The translations under genes were made by a program, and so were the position numbers. This document shows, one piece after another, positions 47,993 through 57,067 of a DNA stretch of 64,000 nt; position 1 is the stretch's first letter, and each line of letters opens with the position of its first letter. The DNA comes from Pseudoglutamicibacter albus (GTDB lineage: Bacteria; Actinomycetota; Actinomycetes; Actinomycetales; Micrococcaceae): contig NZ_JAVDXX010000001.1 in the NCBI RefSeq assembly GCF_031458175.1, forward strand, positions 434,001 through 498,000, given 5' to 3'. Under the pieces are notes generated by a model. It did not search any database, was not told where the DNA came from, and was given only the letters and a program-made list of their open reading frames with translations.

Positions 47993-49486
47993 ATGACAGA
48001 GATTGTTGATTTCGACGAAGCCCTGACGCGCTATGAGCCAGTGCTTGGCTTCGAGGTCCACGTTGAGCTGAACACTAAAACCAAGATGTTCTCCTCAGCA
48101 CCCAACGAATTCGGTGACGACCCGAACACCAATGTCAACGAGGTCGACCTTGGCCTTCCGGGCGTGCTTCCGGTGGTGAACAAAGCCGGCGTCGAGTATG
48201 CGATCCTGCTGGGTTTGGCACTGAACTGCAGCATCGCGGAATACTGCCGTTTTGCCCGCAAGAACTATTTCTACCCGGACACCCCTAAAAACTTCCAGAC
48301 CTCGCAGTACGACGAGCCGATCGCTTACGACGGCTACCTCGACATCGAGCTGGACTCCGGGAAGGTCTACAGGGTCGAGATCGAACGCGCACATATGGAA
48401 GAGGACGCGGGTAAGCTCACCCACGTCGGCGGTTCCTCGGGGCGTATCCAGGGTGCATCGAGCTCGCTCGTTGACTACAACCGCGCAGGTGTGCCGCTTG
48501 TTGAGATCGTGACCCGCCCCATCACGGGTGCAGGCGCTGATGCTCCCGAGCTTGCACGCAAGTATGTTGAAGCGATCCGTGACATCGTCAAGGCCCTCGA
48601 TATCTCTGATGCCCGCATGGAGCGCGGTAACGTCCGCTGCGATGCGAACGTTTCGCTCATGCCGATCGGCTCCGAGAAATTCGGTATCCGTTCCGAGACT
48701 AAGAACGTGAACTCGCTGCGCTCCGTCGAACGTGCCGTGCGCTACGAGATGTGCCGCCACGCAGGCATCCTCGATGCCGGTGAGACCGTGGTCCAGGAGA
48801 CCCGCCACTGGCACGAAGACACCCGCACGACATCGTCGGGCCGTCCGAAGTCCGATGCCGATGACTACCGCTACTTCCCAGAGCCAGACCTCGTACCGAT
48901 CGTCACGACCGCCGACCAGGTCGCTGAACTTCGCGAACGTTTGCCGGAACTCCCAGCCGCTAAACGTTCCCGCCTCAAGGCGGCGTGGGGCTTCTCGGAT
49001 GAAGAGTTCCGCGACATCGTCAACGCGGGCCTCATCGACACGATCGAAGAGACCGAGAAAGCCGGCGCGAGCGCATCAGCTGCACGTAAATGGTGGATGG
49101 GTGAGATCTCTCGCATCGCTAACGAAGCGGAGAAGGACGTCACCGAAACCGGTATCACCCCGGCTCACGTCGTGGAGATCGAAAACCTCATCGCTGAGAA
49201 GAAGATCAACAACAAGATCGCCCGCCAGGTCCTCACACACGTCGCTGACGGTGAAGGCAGCCCGGCCGAGATCGTTGAGAAGCGTGGACTGGCCGTCGTA
49301 TCTGATGACGGCGCGTTGACCGAAGCCGTCGAACAAGCGATGGCGGATAACCCGGACGTGGTCGAAAAGATCAAGGCTGGCAACCAGAAGGTCATCGGCG
49401 CCCTCATGGGCCCGATCATGAAGGCGACCCGCGGTCAGGCTGATCCAGGCCGAGTCCGCGAGATCATCCTCGAGAAGATCAACTAG
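47993..49486 (+). CDS. gatB: Asp/Glu-tRNA amidotransferase subunit B
   Basis: The 497-residue subunit carries the kinase-like catalytic domain (ARKNYFYPDTPKNFQTSQYDEPIAYDG, MEEDAGKLTH, DYNRAGVPLVEIVT, ARMERGNVRCDANVS) and the C-terminal YqeY-like tail that binds tRNA. It activates and transamidates Glu-tRNA-Gln. The genome probably lacks GlnRS, as in most actinobacteria (inference). Confidence 0.97.
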   Translation: MTEIVDFDEALTRYEPVLGFEVHVELNTKTKMFSSAPNEFGDDPNTNVNEVDLGLPGVLPVVNKAGVEYAILLGLALNCSIAEYCRFARKNYFYPDTPKNFQTSQYDEPIAYDGYLDIELDSGKVYRVEIERAHMEEDAGKLTHVGGSSGRIQGASSSLVDYNRAGVPLVEIVTRPITGAGADAPELARKYVEAIRDIVKALDISDARMERGNVRCDANVSLMPIGSEKFGIRSETKNVNSLRSVERAVRYEMCRHAGILDAGETVVQETRHWHEDTRTTSSGRPKSDADDYRYFPEPDLVPIVTTADQVAELRERLPELPAAKRSRLKAAWGFSDEEFRDIVNAGLIDTIEETEKAGASASAARKWWMGEISRIANEAEKDVTETGITPAHVVEIENLIAEKKINNKIARQVLTHVADGEGSPAEIVEKRGLAVVSDDGALTEAVEQAMADNPDVVEKIKAGNQKVIGALMGPIMKATRGQADPGRVREIILEKIN

Positions 49487-49560
49487 CCTCGCTTGCTCCC
49501 CGTCTCGGGATGGTGACCGTTGGTCCTCACCACGAGGCGGGGACCAGCGGTTAACGCCCT

Positions 49561-49645
49561 GCCACTTTAAACAGCCTGCCACTTTAAACAGCCTGCCACT
49601 TCATACACCGCGCCAGTTCCTACATGGCGCCGTTCATACACCGCG
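49561..49645 (+). repeat. 17-bp tandem repeats between gatB and rbsK
   Basis: Five 17-bp units start at 49561, 49578, 49595, 49612 and 49629. The first two are identical (GCCACTTTAAACAGCCT) and the others diverge. No hairpin or gene explains them. Confidence 0.85.
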
Positions 49646-49713
49646 TCAGTGTCACACACGATGCAGTTTCGAGCATCACGCAACGTAGAGCGCATCACGC
49701 AAGGAGAGCGCGC

Positions 49714-50607
49714 ATGAGTAAGCCAACCGTCACCGTTGTGGGGTCCACCAACCTGGACATCACCGCTACCGTGCACCGCCTACCGGGGCCAGGTGAGACC
49801 CTCCTAGGGCGTACACTCGTGCATTCCCCTGGTGGCAAGGGCGGAAACCAAGCGCTCGCGGCCTCGCGAGCTGGCGCCCGCGTCCGGTTCATCACTGCCA
49901 TCGGAAGCGACGATGCCGCGCGGGAGGCCCACGAACTGCTCACAGCGGATGGTGTTGACTTGAGCCACGTGCTCGTGCGTGAAGACGAACCAACAGGAAC
50001 CGCGATCATCACGGTGGACCACGGGGCAGAAAACACGATCATCGTGATCGCCGGCGCTAATCAGCACCTTGATGCAGGGGCCGTGCAGGCACGCGCCCAC
50101 GCTGTTGAAGGTGTGGTTGTGTTGCAAGGTGAAATCCCGGTCACGGGAATCCAGGCTGCCTTCGCGGCGGCCGAGGACCGGGTGGTTTTCAACCTCGCAC
50201 CCGTCATCGACGTCCCGGCTGATCTGATCTTGCGGGCTGACCCGTTGGTCGTCAACGAACACGAGGGCGCAGGGGCGCTGAAGATGCTTGGCGGCGACCC
50301 TGAGGGGCTGAGCGATAAGGAGATCGTCCGTGAGCTCAAAGCCGCCGGAGTGCGTTCGGTGGTCATGACCCTGGGCGCAAGCGGTTCACACGTGATGGAC
50401 GAGACCGGCGAACACAAGATCCCAGCTCACACCGTGAAACCCGTTGACACCACCGGTGCCGGGGACGCGTATGTCGGGGCGCTTGCTGCGCGGCTCGCGG
50501 CAGGGGACAGCCTCGCCGAAGCGGCCTCCTACGCAAGCCGTTACGCCGCCGACACCGTGACCCGTCCCGGAGCCCAAGCATCCTACGGCGTGTTGCCAGT
50601 ACGCTGA
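49714..50607 (+). CDS. rbsK: Ribokinase (PfkB family)
   Basis: The 297-residue kinase phosphorylates ribose to ribose-5-phosphate, the substrate of Prs. Motifs are GSTNLDITATVHRLPGPGETLLG, HSPGGKGGNQALAASRAGA and the ATP/catalytic loop PVDTTGAGDAYVGALAARLA with its base Asp. No ribose transporter is adjacent. The ATG at 49714 has AAGGAGA six bases upstream; the frame extends to 49624 but is not conserved there. Confidence 0.88.
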   Translation: MSKPTVTVVGSTNLDITATVHRLPGPGETLLGRTLVHSPGGKGGNQALAASRAGARVRFITAIGSDDAAREAHELLTADGVDLSHVLVREDEPTGTAIITVDHGAENTIIVIAGANQHLDAGAVQARAHAVEGVVVLQGEIPVTGIQAAFAAAEDRVVFNLAPVIDVPADLILRADPLVVNEHEGAGALKMLGGDPEGLSDKEIVRELKAAGVRSVVMTLGASGSHVMDETGEHKIPAHTVKPVDTTGAGDAYVGALAARLAAGDSLAEAASYASRYAADTVTRPGAQASYGVLPVR

Positions 50608-50620
50608 CAGAACCGCTGAC

Positions 50621-50688
50621 CTCGCCCATCCGGAAAGGCTGCCCGTCCGCAGACGCTGCCCGTCCGCAGACGCTGCCCGTCCGCAAGC
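50621..50688 (+). repeat. 17-bp tandem repeats between rbsK and tpx
   Basis: Three clear units (50638, 50655, 50672; GCTGCCCGTCCGCAGAC and close variants) follow a weaker one at 50621. They occupy the space after the rbsK stop, ahead of the tpx promoter. Confidence 0.85.
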
Positions 50689-50777
50689 GCCGGAAGCGTG
50701 GCGCTGATGTCCGCTGTTGGCTAAGCCTGAGGCTAAACCCTTGCCAAATGCTGGGGCACCTCTGAAAGGATAAGGCT

Positions 50778-51272
50778 ATGGCTACTATCGAGTTCCAAGG
50801 TAAGACCCTCAACACGGTTGGCGACCTCCCCGCTGTAGGTAAGGCCGCCCCAGAGTTCACTACCGTCAACACCGACCTTGAAGACGTAACCCTCAAGGAT
50901 TACGCAGGCAAGCGCGTTGTGTTGAACGTGTTCCCGTCGATCGATACCGGGGTGTGCGCCCAGTCCGTTCGCGAATTCAATAAGCGTGCAGCGGGCCTTG
51001 AGAACACGGTTGTTGTGACTGTGTCCATGGACCTTCCGTTCGCGCTCGGCCGCTTCTGCGGTGCTGAAGGCATCGACAACGTTGTTGCGACCTCGGCATT
51101 CCGTTCGAGCTTCGGCGAGGACTACGGCATCAAGTTCGCAGACGGGCCAATGAAGGGCCTCATGGCTCGCGGCGTCATCGTGATCGACACGGACGGCACC
51201 GTGCTCTACTCCTCCCTGACCCCAAGCGTGGGCGAGGAACCAGCGTACGACGAGGTCCTCAACGTCCTCTAA
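50778..51272 (+). CDS. tpx: Thiol peroxidase Tpx
   Basis: The 164-residue atypical 2-Cys peroxiredoxin reduces H2O2 and lipid peroxides with thioredoxin. The peroxidatic Cys60 is in PSIDTGVCAQSVREFN and the resolving Cys94 in GRFCGAEGI. Length and spacing are exactly those of the family. It is cytoplasmic and monocistronic. Confidence 0.96.
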   Translation: MATIEFQGKTLNTVGDLPAVGKAAPEFTTVNTDLEDVTLKDYAGKRVVLNVFPSIDTGVCAQSVREFNKRAAGLENTVVVTVSMDLPFALGRFCGAEGIDNVVATSAFRSSFGEDYGIKFADGPMKGLMARGVIVIDTDGTVLYSSLTPSVGEEPAYDEVLNVL

Positions 51273-51288
51273 ACCACACACGTGCTGG

Positions 51289-51316
51289 CGCCCGGGGTCA
51301 CAGACCCCGGGCGTTT
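51289..51316 (+). terminator. Terminator after tpx
   Basis: A perfect 11-bp stem CGCCCGGGGTC / GACCCCGGGCG with an ACA loop is followed by TTT. Confidence 0.85.
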
Positions 51317-51422
51317 CGCGCATCCACGCAGCAGTGCTCATCTAACAGAACTGGGCGGGCCTTCAACAGCTCAGCCGGATGCGGCAAGTAATCTCCGGAG
51401 ATGAACGTGAACACCGACAACG

Positions 51423-51614
51423 ATGGACAACAAATTTTTCGGCGCACTGTTTGGTGCCGTGATCGTCGCGTATCTGCTCTTCTTTGTCCCTAACGTGAGC
51501 CTCATCATCGGTATCACGGTCGTGTTGATGATCGCATCCTGGTGGGCGGTTGTAGCGTTCTGGCCTATTGAACCGCCAAAGAAACCGGGCGTGCGGACCT
51601 ACCGCTCGAACTAG
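51423..51614 (+). CDS. Small two-helix membrane protein
   Basis: The 63-residue frame has two hydrophobic segments (FFGALFGAVIVAYLLFFVP and LIIGITVVLMIASWWAVVAFW) and a short basic tail PKKPGVRTYRSN. This composition argues that it is expressed. No family is recognised and no good ribosome site precedes the ATG. A 14-bp tandem repeat (51617, 51631) follows its stop. Confidence 0.55.
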   Translation: MDNKFFGALFGAVIVAYLLFFVPNVSLIIGITVVLMIASWWAVVAFWPIEPPKKPGVRTYRSN

Positions 51615-51656
51615 CGAGCTCCACAGTATGAGCCCCACAGTATGAGCCTCAGGGGA

Positions 51657-52565
51657 TTACTGGAGCAGCTCGCGGCATACGTGTGCGGCTTGAGCGGCCC
51701 TCATGATGCGCGGCTGGGTTTTCCTCAAAAGCCGGCCCCAGGTTTTCACTCCACCGCGCAGTGCGGCGTCAGCCACGCGAGTCAACGCCAATGACCCGTT
51801 CCACACGTGGGCTCGAGCCGCGAAGAACTCATCCGGGGCTGACGGGTCGATCACGTCTTGGCCGTGCCACAGCGATAGATGCGCCAGATTGATCGCCGGG
51901 TCCCACAAGGATGCTTTGTCCCAGTCGAGGATCCCGATCAGCTCGCCATCACGCCAGTGCATATTCCGGCCCGCTAAGTCCCCATGCACTAAACCACGCC
52001 GGAGTGAACCGCGAAGAGCGGCGCCTTGGCCCACCGCGGATCCCATGGCTTGCTCCATCTCACCCAGAGTAGCTAACACGGTAGCGGCACTTGCCCGCAC
52101 ATCGGGCTCAAGCGCATCGATCGCGGCATCGGCGCGGGCCTGGGTCCATTGAGGTTCTGCCTCCCAGGGCGCGCCAACCAGGCCTTCGTAGGCGCTCAAC
52201 GGAACCGCCTGCAGGTCGGTAATAATCCGCCCCAACGCTGCAGGGTCGCCTTGGTGTAGCGGGTGGGCGGCACCGGGGATGAAACGTTGGATGATCCCGC
52301 CGGCGGAATCGATCGGGGAGCGGGATTCAGGGACGAGCCACGGAACATGCGGGGCAAGCGCATCTGCTAACGCGGCACGGCGGGCTTGGGCGAGCGCCTC
52401 CTCACGAGTCCGGGCCATCCGGAACACAACCTCAGGAACCGGGTCTGCCGGGATGAGAACCAGGTTCGACTTCCCAGATTCCTCAACCCGGCCAGAAACC
52501 CAATCCGCGGCAGGGTATAAAGCGTTGGCGCGTTCAACTTCTTCGCTCGTGGGTTGCCTGGCCAT
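51657..52565 (-). CDS. Aminoglycoside phosphotransferase-fold kinase
   Basis: The 302-residue protein has the APH catalytic loop GLVHGDLAGRNMHW and the metal motif GILDWDKASLWDPAINLAHLSLWHG. Such kinases include macrolide phosphotransferases and metabolic kinases of fructosamine or choline type; the substrate is not predicted. It is divergent from the CPBP gene with a 30-bp gap, so their promoters must overlap. Confidence 0.82.
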   Translation of the reverse strand: MARQPTSEEVERANALYPAADWVSGRVEESGKSNLVLIPADPVPEVVFRMARTREEALAQARRAALADALAPHVPWLVPESRSPIDSAGGIIQRFIPGAAHPLHQGDPAALGRIITDLQAVPLSAYEGLVGAPWEAEPQWTQARADAAIDALEPDVRASAATVLATLGEMEQAMGSAVGQGAALRGSLRRGLVHGDLAGRNMHWRDGELIGILDWDKASLWDPAINLAHLSLWHGQDVIDPSAPDEFFAARAHVWNGSLALTRVADAALRGGVKTWGRLLRKTQPRIMRAAQAAHVCRELLQ

Positions 52566-52595
52566 GCATCCAGCCTACCGAGCATAATCGGATGC

Positions 52596-53423
52596 ATGAG
52601 TGCCCAATCCCCACACGCACACACCCCAGACGGTGACGGCTCAGCGAAGACGCCCGGCCTGGGCGAGCTGGGGGCGCCCTCGCGAAAGGCCCTGGGGTGG
52701 GAGATCGGCATCGTCCTAGCGCTCTCTTTGGGCAAATCCGGGGTGTATGCGCTCATCGACTTGCTCGACACCATCACGCGCGGCCCCATCTCCTCCGGGA
52801 CTGCGGCCCTCAACACCTCAACTAGCACGCGTGAGTGGATTGATCTGCTGTATCAGCTTGCCGGCATCTTCTTTGCGCTTGCCCCGGTAGCGCTCGTGAT
52901 CTACCTTGTTTCACGCTGGCCGGGCAATAAGCCTTGGCGCAGGTGGGGCATCGACGGTCAACGATGCGGTAGCGACGCCGCAGTGGGTTTCGCATTCTTC
53001 GTGCTCATCGGCGTAGGAACCCTCGCGGTATACGCGGTGGGCAGGGCGCTCGGTGTCGCGACTGCTATCACGACCTCGGGCCTGCCGGATGCGTGGTGGA
53101 GCGTACCCGTGTTGCTGTTGGCCGCACTCAAGAACGGGTTACTTGAAGAGATCGTGGTGCTCGCCTACCTGCATGAGCGGCTCGCAACACTGAAATGGAC
53201 GCCCGCCGCGATCATCATCTTCTGCGCCGTAGTGCGTGGCTCCTACCACCTCTACCAAGGCGTCGGGCCGTTCATCGGCAACGTAGCGATGGGCGTGATC
53301 TTTGGGCTCTACTACCTGCACAAATGCCGCATCATGCCGCTCATCTGGGCGCACTTCTTACTCGATGCGGTCGCGTTTGTGGGCTACCCGCTGCTCGCGG
53401 CATGGTTCGGGTACGGTAGCTAG
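52596..53423 (+). CDS. CPBP-family intramembrane metalloprotease
   Basis: The 275-residue protein has several hydrophobic helices and the CPBP/Abi motifs: LLEEIVVLAYLHERL (paired Glu), SYHLYQGVGPFIGNVAMGVIFG (His) and PLIWAHFLLDAVAF (His/Asp). These proteins are intramembrane proteases of the Rce1 type, some linked to bacteriocin immunity. The ATG at 52596 is preferred; a longer frame runs into the adjacent promoter. Confidence 0.82.
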   Translation: MSAQSPHAHTPDGDGSAKTPGLGELGAPSRKALGWEIGIVLALSLGKSGVYALIDLLDTITRGPISSGTAALNTSTSTREWIDLLYQLAGIFFALAPVALVIYLVSRWPGNKPWRRWGIDGQRCGSDAAVGFAFFVLIGVGTLAVYAVGRALGVATAITTSGLPDAWWSVPVLLLAALKNGLLEEIVVLAYLHERLATLKWTPAAIIIFCAVVRGSYHLYQGVGPFIGNVAMGVIFGLYYLHKCRIMPLIWAHFLLDAVAFVGYPLLAAWFGYGS

Positions 53424-53465
53424 CCCGCGCCGTCGGCCCTGTCAGCTCCCGCCGGGCCAACGCTG

Positions 53466-54107
53466 TTAGAGGGTTACGAGGCCCTTCGGGGTCTTCAGCG
53501 TGACTGACTGCAGGCCCGGCATCCCGGAGGGGGAGGTGAAGTTGAATGTGACCTCGCCCTTGAAGTCTTCACCTGGGTGGCCGAGCCATTCGTCGATGCG
53601 TTCGCGGTTACCGGAGATCGTGAGTTCCACGATTTCACCGTGTGGCTCTTCAGCCCGGGATGGGTGCAGGTCCTCGAAGCTCTCGTCCCAGCGGAGGAAG
53701 TAGGGAAGCTGAGGGTCTGCGATGAGCCCGTTGATGCCGATCTGGCGCCACGTGAGCTCTCGCCCGTCGGGGAACTTACGCGAACCGGGGACCGCGCCGC
53801 GTTGCAGGCGCTCCTCGATAGGTGTGAGGTCCTCTACTGAGACGACCCAGCCCATCCATCCGCCACCCATCTCACTTCGGGCGCGTACTGCCTTCCTGAA
53901 CGGCTGCTGGAGAGTGGCCGGGTGGTCTAGTACCTCAACGACTTCGAGGTACTGGTGGTTGTGGAGGGGGAAGAACACGTTGCGTGTTCCGAAGCGTGGG
54001 TGCACGCCTCCTTTGACGTACCGGAGCCCGAGCTGATCGGCGATACGGTCTGCGGTGGTGATGAGGCCTTCTGGCCCGCAAGCGTAAGAAACGTGATCGA
54101 GCTTCAT
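53466..54107 (-). CDS. VOC-superfamily (glyoxalase-like) protein
   Basis: The 213-residue protein starts MKLDHVSYACGPEGLITTADRIADQLGLRYVKGGVHPRFGTRNVFFPLHNHQYLEVVEVLD, the pattern of the glyoxalase-like domain with metal-type His and Glu ligands. The reaction is unknown. It is transcribed toward the CPBP gene. A perfect inverted repeat lies 35 bases upstream of its start. Confidence 0.82.
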   Translation of the reverse strand: MKLDHVSYACGPEGLITTADRIADQLGLRYVKGGVHPRFGTRNVFFPLHNHQYLEVVEVLDHPATLQQPFRKAVRARSEMGGGWMGWVVSVEDLTPIEERLQRGAVPGSRKFPDGRELTWRQIGINGLIADPQLPYFLRWDESFEDLHPSRAEEPHGEIVELTISGNRERIDEWLGHPGEDFKGEVTFNFTSPSGMPGLQSVTLKTPKGLVTL

Positions 54108-54141
54108 GGGTTAAATCTGACACTGTGTGAGCCACATCTCT

Positions 54142-54159
54142 ACTTAGGTTTACCTAAGT
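54142..54159 (-). promoter_or_regulatory. Inverted repeat before the VOC gene
   Basis: ACTTAGGT-TT-ACCTAAGT is a perfect 8-bp-arm palindrome. The half-site TTAGGT..ACCTAA resembles DtxR/IdeR half-sites, but the spacing is five bases shorter than the standard box, so iron control is only a possibility. The rest of 54108-54446 holds the SAM-IV riboswitch and the metY leader. Confidence 0.5.
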
Positions 54160-54242
54160 TGAAGTCCGGCCTGTGGATCACACCGGGTGTGGTGGGCGTT
54201 ATGTGGTGCCAGTGGGTTGGCGTGTTGTAGGCTAATTGCCAA

Positions 54243-54357
54243 GGTCATGAGTGCCAGTGCAAAACCCCGGTTTGCTGGCCGGCAACCCTCCGTCCGCGGC
54301 GGGGTGCCCCGGGTGAGGACCTGGTCACACGGGAATGCCGCTGTGGCAAGCGCGGGC
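54243..54357 (+). ncRNA. SAM-IV riboswitch
   Basis: The segment opens GGTCATGAGTGCC and contains TTTGCTGGCCGGCAACCCTCC, GGGGTGCCCCGGGTGA and closes with GGCAAGCGCGGGC, all consensus blocks of SAM-IV. The terminal pair GGTC (54243) / GACC (54318-54321) closes the core. It lies about 90 bases upstream of metY, a well-known target of this riboswitch class in actinobacteria. Confidence 0.92.
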
Positions 54358-54436
54358 TCTGCCCGCCCGTATCCGGGCGGACGTTACGTCAATTCAACCG
54401 GTGTATGCGGGCAAGCCCCTCCTATGAATCAAGGGG
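54352..54436 (+). promoter_or_regulatory. Expression platform of the SAM-IV riboswitch
   Basis: GCGGGC (54352-54357, 3' end of the riboswitch) can pair with GCCCGC (54361-54366). That competes with a second hairpin CCGCCCG/CGGGCGG (54363-54380). Further on, CCCCT (54416-54420) can sequester the AGGGG ribosome site (54432-54436) of metY. This suggests control of translation, but no folding was computed. Confidence 0.5.
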
Positions 54437-54446
54437 TGCACTGTAA

Positions 54447-55778
54447 ATGTCGCAACAAAAGTTCGAAACTCGTCAGATCCACGCCGGTCAGACACCAGAC
54501 CCGACCACGGGTTCGCAAGCATTACCGATCCACCTGACCAACGCATATGTTTTCCCGGACACCGAGGCTGCTGCCAACCGCTTCGCACTGAGCGAGCTGG
54601 GGCCTATCTATACGCGCTTAGGCAACCCGACCACCGAGGTCATCGAGAACCGCATGGCAAGCCTCGAAGGCGGCGTCGGCGCGCTGTTTGTCGCCTCCGG
54701 AATGGCCGCTACGAGCTACGCGATCCTCAACGTTGCAGAAGCCGGCGATCACATCGTCGCATCGCCATCCCTCTATGGCGGGACGCAGAACCTCTTCAAG
54801 CACACTCTGCCTAAGCTCGGCGTCGAGGTCACGTTCGTGGAAGATCCAGACGACCTGGATGCATGGCGCGGGGCGATCAAGCCGAACACCAAAGCGTTCT
54901 TCGGCGAGACCATCGGTAACCCACGCCAAGACGTGTTCGACATCGAAAACATCGCCGCGATTGCACACGATGAGGCAGGCGTACCGCTCATCATTGACAA
55001 CACGCTGGCAACCCCGTACTCGCTGCGCCCGATCGAATGGGGCGCCGACGTCGTGGTTCACTCCGCAACCAAGTACCTGTGCGGCCACGGAACCGCGATG
55101 GGCGGGGTCATTATTGACTCAGGAAACTTCGACTACACCCAGCACCCGGAGCGCTTCCCGGGTTTCAACCAGCCGGATGAGTCCTATCACGGCATCGTTT
55201 ACGGCCGCGATATGGGTGTCGGCTCGCCACTGGGTGCGAATCTCTCCTACATCCTGAAGGTCCGCGTGCAGCTGCTGCGTGACACCGGTGCTGCGATCTC
55301 CCCGATGAACTCCTTCCTGATCGCCCAAGGCCTCGAAACGCTATCCCTGCGTGTTGAGAGGCACATCGAAAACGCGCAGAAGGTCGCTCAATGGCTCGAA
55401 GCGCGCGATGACGTCTCCGCGACCATCTACGCCGGCTTGGAATCCTGCCCGTGGTACGAGCGCGGCCGCCACTACGCGCCCGAAGGAGTGGGCGCGATCG
55501 TCTCCTTCGAGATCAAGGGAGCTGAAGACAACGAGGAGGCGGCCCGCGCCTTCGTGGACGCGCTCGAGCTGCACTCGCTTGTAGCCAACCTCGGTGACGT
55601 CCGCTCGCTCGTGGCGCATCCATCATCCACAACCCACTCCCAGCTGTCTCCGGAAGAGAAGCGAGCCGCCGGCGTGGGCCCAGGCACAGTACGCCTCTCA
55701 GTGGGCCTTGAACACGTGGATGACATCATCGCCGACCTGCAGAAGGGTTTCGACGCCTTCCACGCCGCCCGCGCCTAA
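54447..55778 (+). CDS. metY: O-acetylhomoserine sulfhydrylase
   Basis: The 443-residue PLP enzyme makes homocysteine from O-acetylhomoserine and sulfide. The Schiff-base Lys is in VVHSATKYLCGHGTAMGG; other signatures are YTRLGNPTTEVIENRMASLEGG, SLYGGTQNLF and VPLIIDNTLATPYSLRPIEWGAD. Family length is normal. It is the first gene behind the SAM-IV riboswitch and is followed by metX at 65 bp. Confidence 0.95.
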   Translation: MSQQKFETRQIHAGQTPDPTTGSQALPIHLTNAYVFPDTEAAANRFALSELGPIYTRLGNPTTEVIENRMASLEGGVGALFVASGMAATSYAILNVAEAGDHIVASPSLYGGTQNLFKHTLPKLGVEVTFVEDPDDLDAWRGAIKPNTKAFFGETIGNPRQDVFDIENIAAIAHDEAGVPLIIDNTLATPYSLRPIEWGADVVVHSATKYLCGHGTAMGGVIIDSGNFDYTQHPERFPGFNQPDESYHGIVYGRDMGVGSPLGANLSYILKVRVQLLRDTGAAISPMNSFLIAQGLETLSLRVERHIENAQKVAQWLEARDDVSATIYAGLESCPWYERGRHYAPEGVGAIVSFEIKGAEDNEEAARAFVDALELHSLVANLGDVRSLVAHPSSTTHSQLSPEEKRAAGVGPGTVRLSVGLEHVDDIIADLQKGFDAFHAARA

Positions 55779-55843
55779 CTAGCGCCGGGACATTGGCATG
55801 TGGCAACGGAAGCGATAGAAACTCACGAAGCGAAAGCAGCGTT

Positions 55844-57055
55844 ATGACGTTGGATGTACGAGAACACTCACAACACAACGCTCCCGAGAGCGATGTGAAG
55901 ATCCTCCCGCTGGGCCCGCTGGATCTAGAGACAGGCGGGCACCTTCCCCAAACCCATATCGCGTACGAGGTTTTCGGCGAGCTCAACGCTGAGCGCAGTA
56001 ATGCGGTCCTCGTTTTGCACGCGCTGACCGGCGACACCCACGCAGCCGACGGAACGCCGGCTAAAGATGCGCCGGCTAAAGATGCGCCGGCTAACGATGC
56101 GGCAGTGACCGATGCGGACGCACCGCAACCTGGTTGGTGGCGCGAGGTCGTAGGCCCGGGTAAGCCGGTGGATACCACCACGTATTGCGCAGTGGTTCCG
56201 GCAGCCTTGGGCGGGTGCTCAGGCACGATCGGCCCGGCCTCGCTGGCCGAGGACGGGCAACCCTATGGTTCGCGTTTCCCATTCGTGACGATCCGCGACA
56301 TGGTCGAGCTTGAACTGCGCCTCATGCACGCACTCAACATTGAGGCGTGGCACGCCGTTGTTGGCGGCTCGATGGGCGGGGCACGTGCGCTCGAATGGGC
56401 CGTGAGCTATCCGCAACACGTCACCAAATGCGCAGTGATCGCCGCGACCGCTGAATCATCGGCCGAACAGATCGCGTTCGCGCAGATCCAAACTGAGGCG
56501 ATCCGGCTCGACCCACAATTCCACGGCGGAGACTATTACAGCCACGGCAACGGTGCCGGCCCGCAGCGTGGCCTAGGTATAGCTCGCCGCCTCGCCCACG
56601 TCTCCTACCGCTCCGCTGCCGAGCTCGACCATCGTTTTGGGCGCTCGCCGCAAGGTAGCGAACTTCCGCTGGGATCTGCTGGCCGTGATGAACGCGGCCG
56701 CTACGCGGTCGAGTCGTATCTGGACCATCAGGCGCATAAGCTCGTGAATCGTTTCGATGCCAACGCCTACCTGACCCTCACTGAGGCGCTCATGAGCCAT
56801 GACGTTGGTCGGGGCCGCGGGGGAGTCGAAGCGGCTCTCGCTGAGGTAGTGGGCGTTGAGTTCTTCATCGCGGCCGTGGATACGGACCGTCTGTATTATC
56901 CGCAAGAGTCCCAGCGGATCGCGGATGCGCTGCCGGGTGATGTTCCTGTGCACATGGTTTCGACCCCGGTGGGCCACGACGGTTTTCTGACCGATGGGCA
57001 CCAGCTGGATGCGCCGTTCCGTGCGTTTTTGGGCCCGGTGCCGCCAAGCGCGTGA
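55844..57055 (+). CDS. metX: Homoserine O-acetyltransferase
   Basis: The 403-residue alpha/beta hydrolase-fold enzyme acetylates homoserine for the MetY step. It has LVLHALTGDTHA, the nucleophile in VVGGSMGGARALEWA, and the Asp/His in VDTDRLYYPQESQRI and GHDGFLTD. Between DTHAADG and QPGWW a short insertion is built from 15-bp repeats (AKDAP-AKDAP-ANDAA). The ATG at 55844 (MTLDVREH) is preferred although its ribosome site is weak. The riboswitch probably controls metY-metX together. Confidence 0.95.
   Translation: MTLDVREHSQHNAPESDVKILPLGPLDLETGGHLPQTHIAYEVFGELNAERSNAVLVLHALTGDTHAADGTPAKDAPAKDAPANDAAVTDADAPQPGWWREVVGPGKPVDTTTYCAVVPAALGGCSGTIGPASLAEDGQPYGSRFPFVTIRDMVELELRLMHALNIEAWHAVVGGSMGGARALEWAVSYPQHVTKCAVIAATAESSAEQIAFAQIQTEAIRLDPQFHGGDYYSHGNGAGPQRGLGIARRLAHVSYRSAAELDHRFGRSPQGSELPLGSAGRDERGRYAVESYLDHQAHKLVNRFDANAYLTLTEALMSHDVGRGRGGVEAALAEVVGVEFFIAAVDTDRLYYPQESQRIADALPGDVPVHMVSTPVGHDGFLTDGHQLDAPFRAFLGPVPPSA
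56056..56100 (+). repeat. 15-bp tandem repeat inside metX
   Basis: Three units (56056, 56071, 56086): the first two are identical GCCGGCTAAAGATGC and the third differs by one base. They are in frame and sit in a loop after the HxxTGDxH region. Confidence 0.9.
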
Positions 57056-57067
57056 CAGGATGGTTAT

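Noticed and set aside
54142-54159. Standard DtxR/IdeR iron box
   Set aside because: Half-sites agree but the spacing is too short for the 19-bp consensus; kept only as an inverted repeat.
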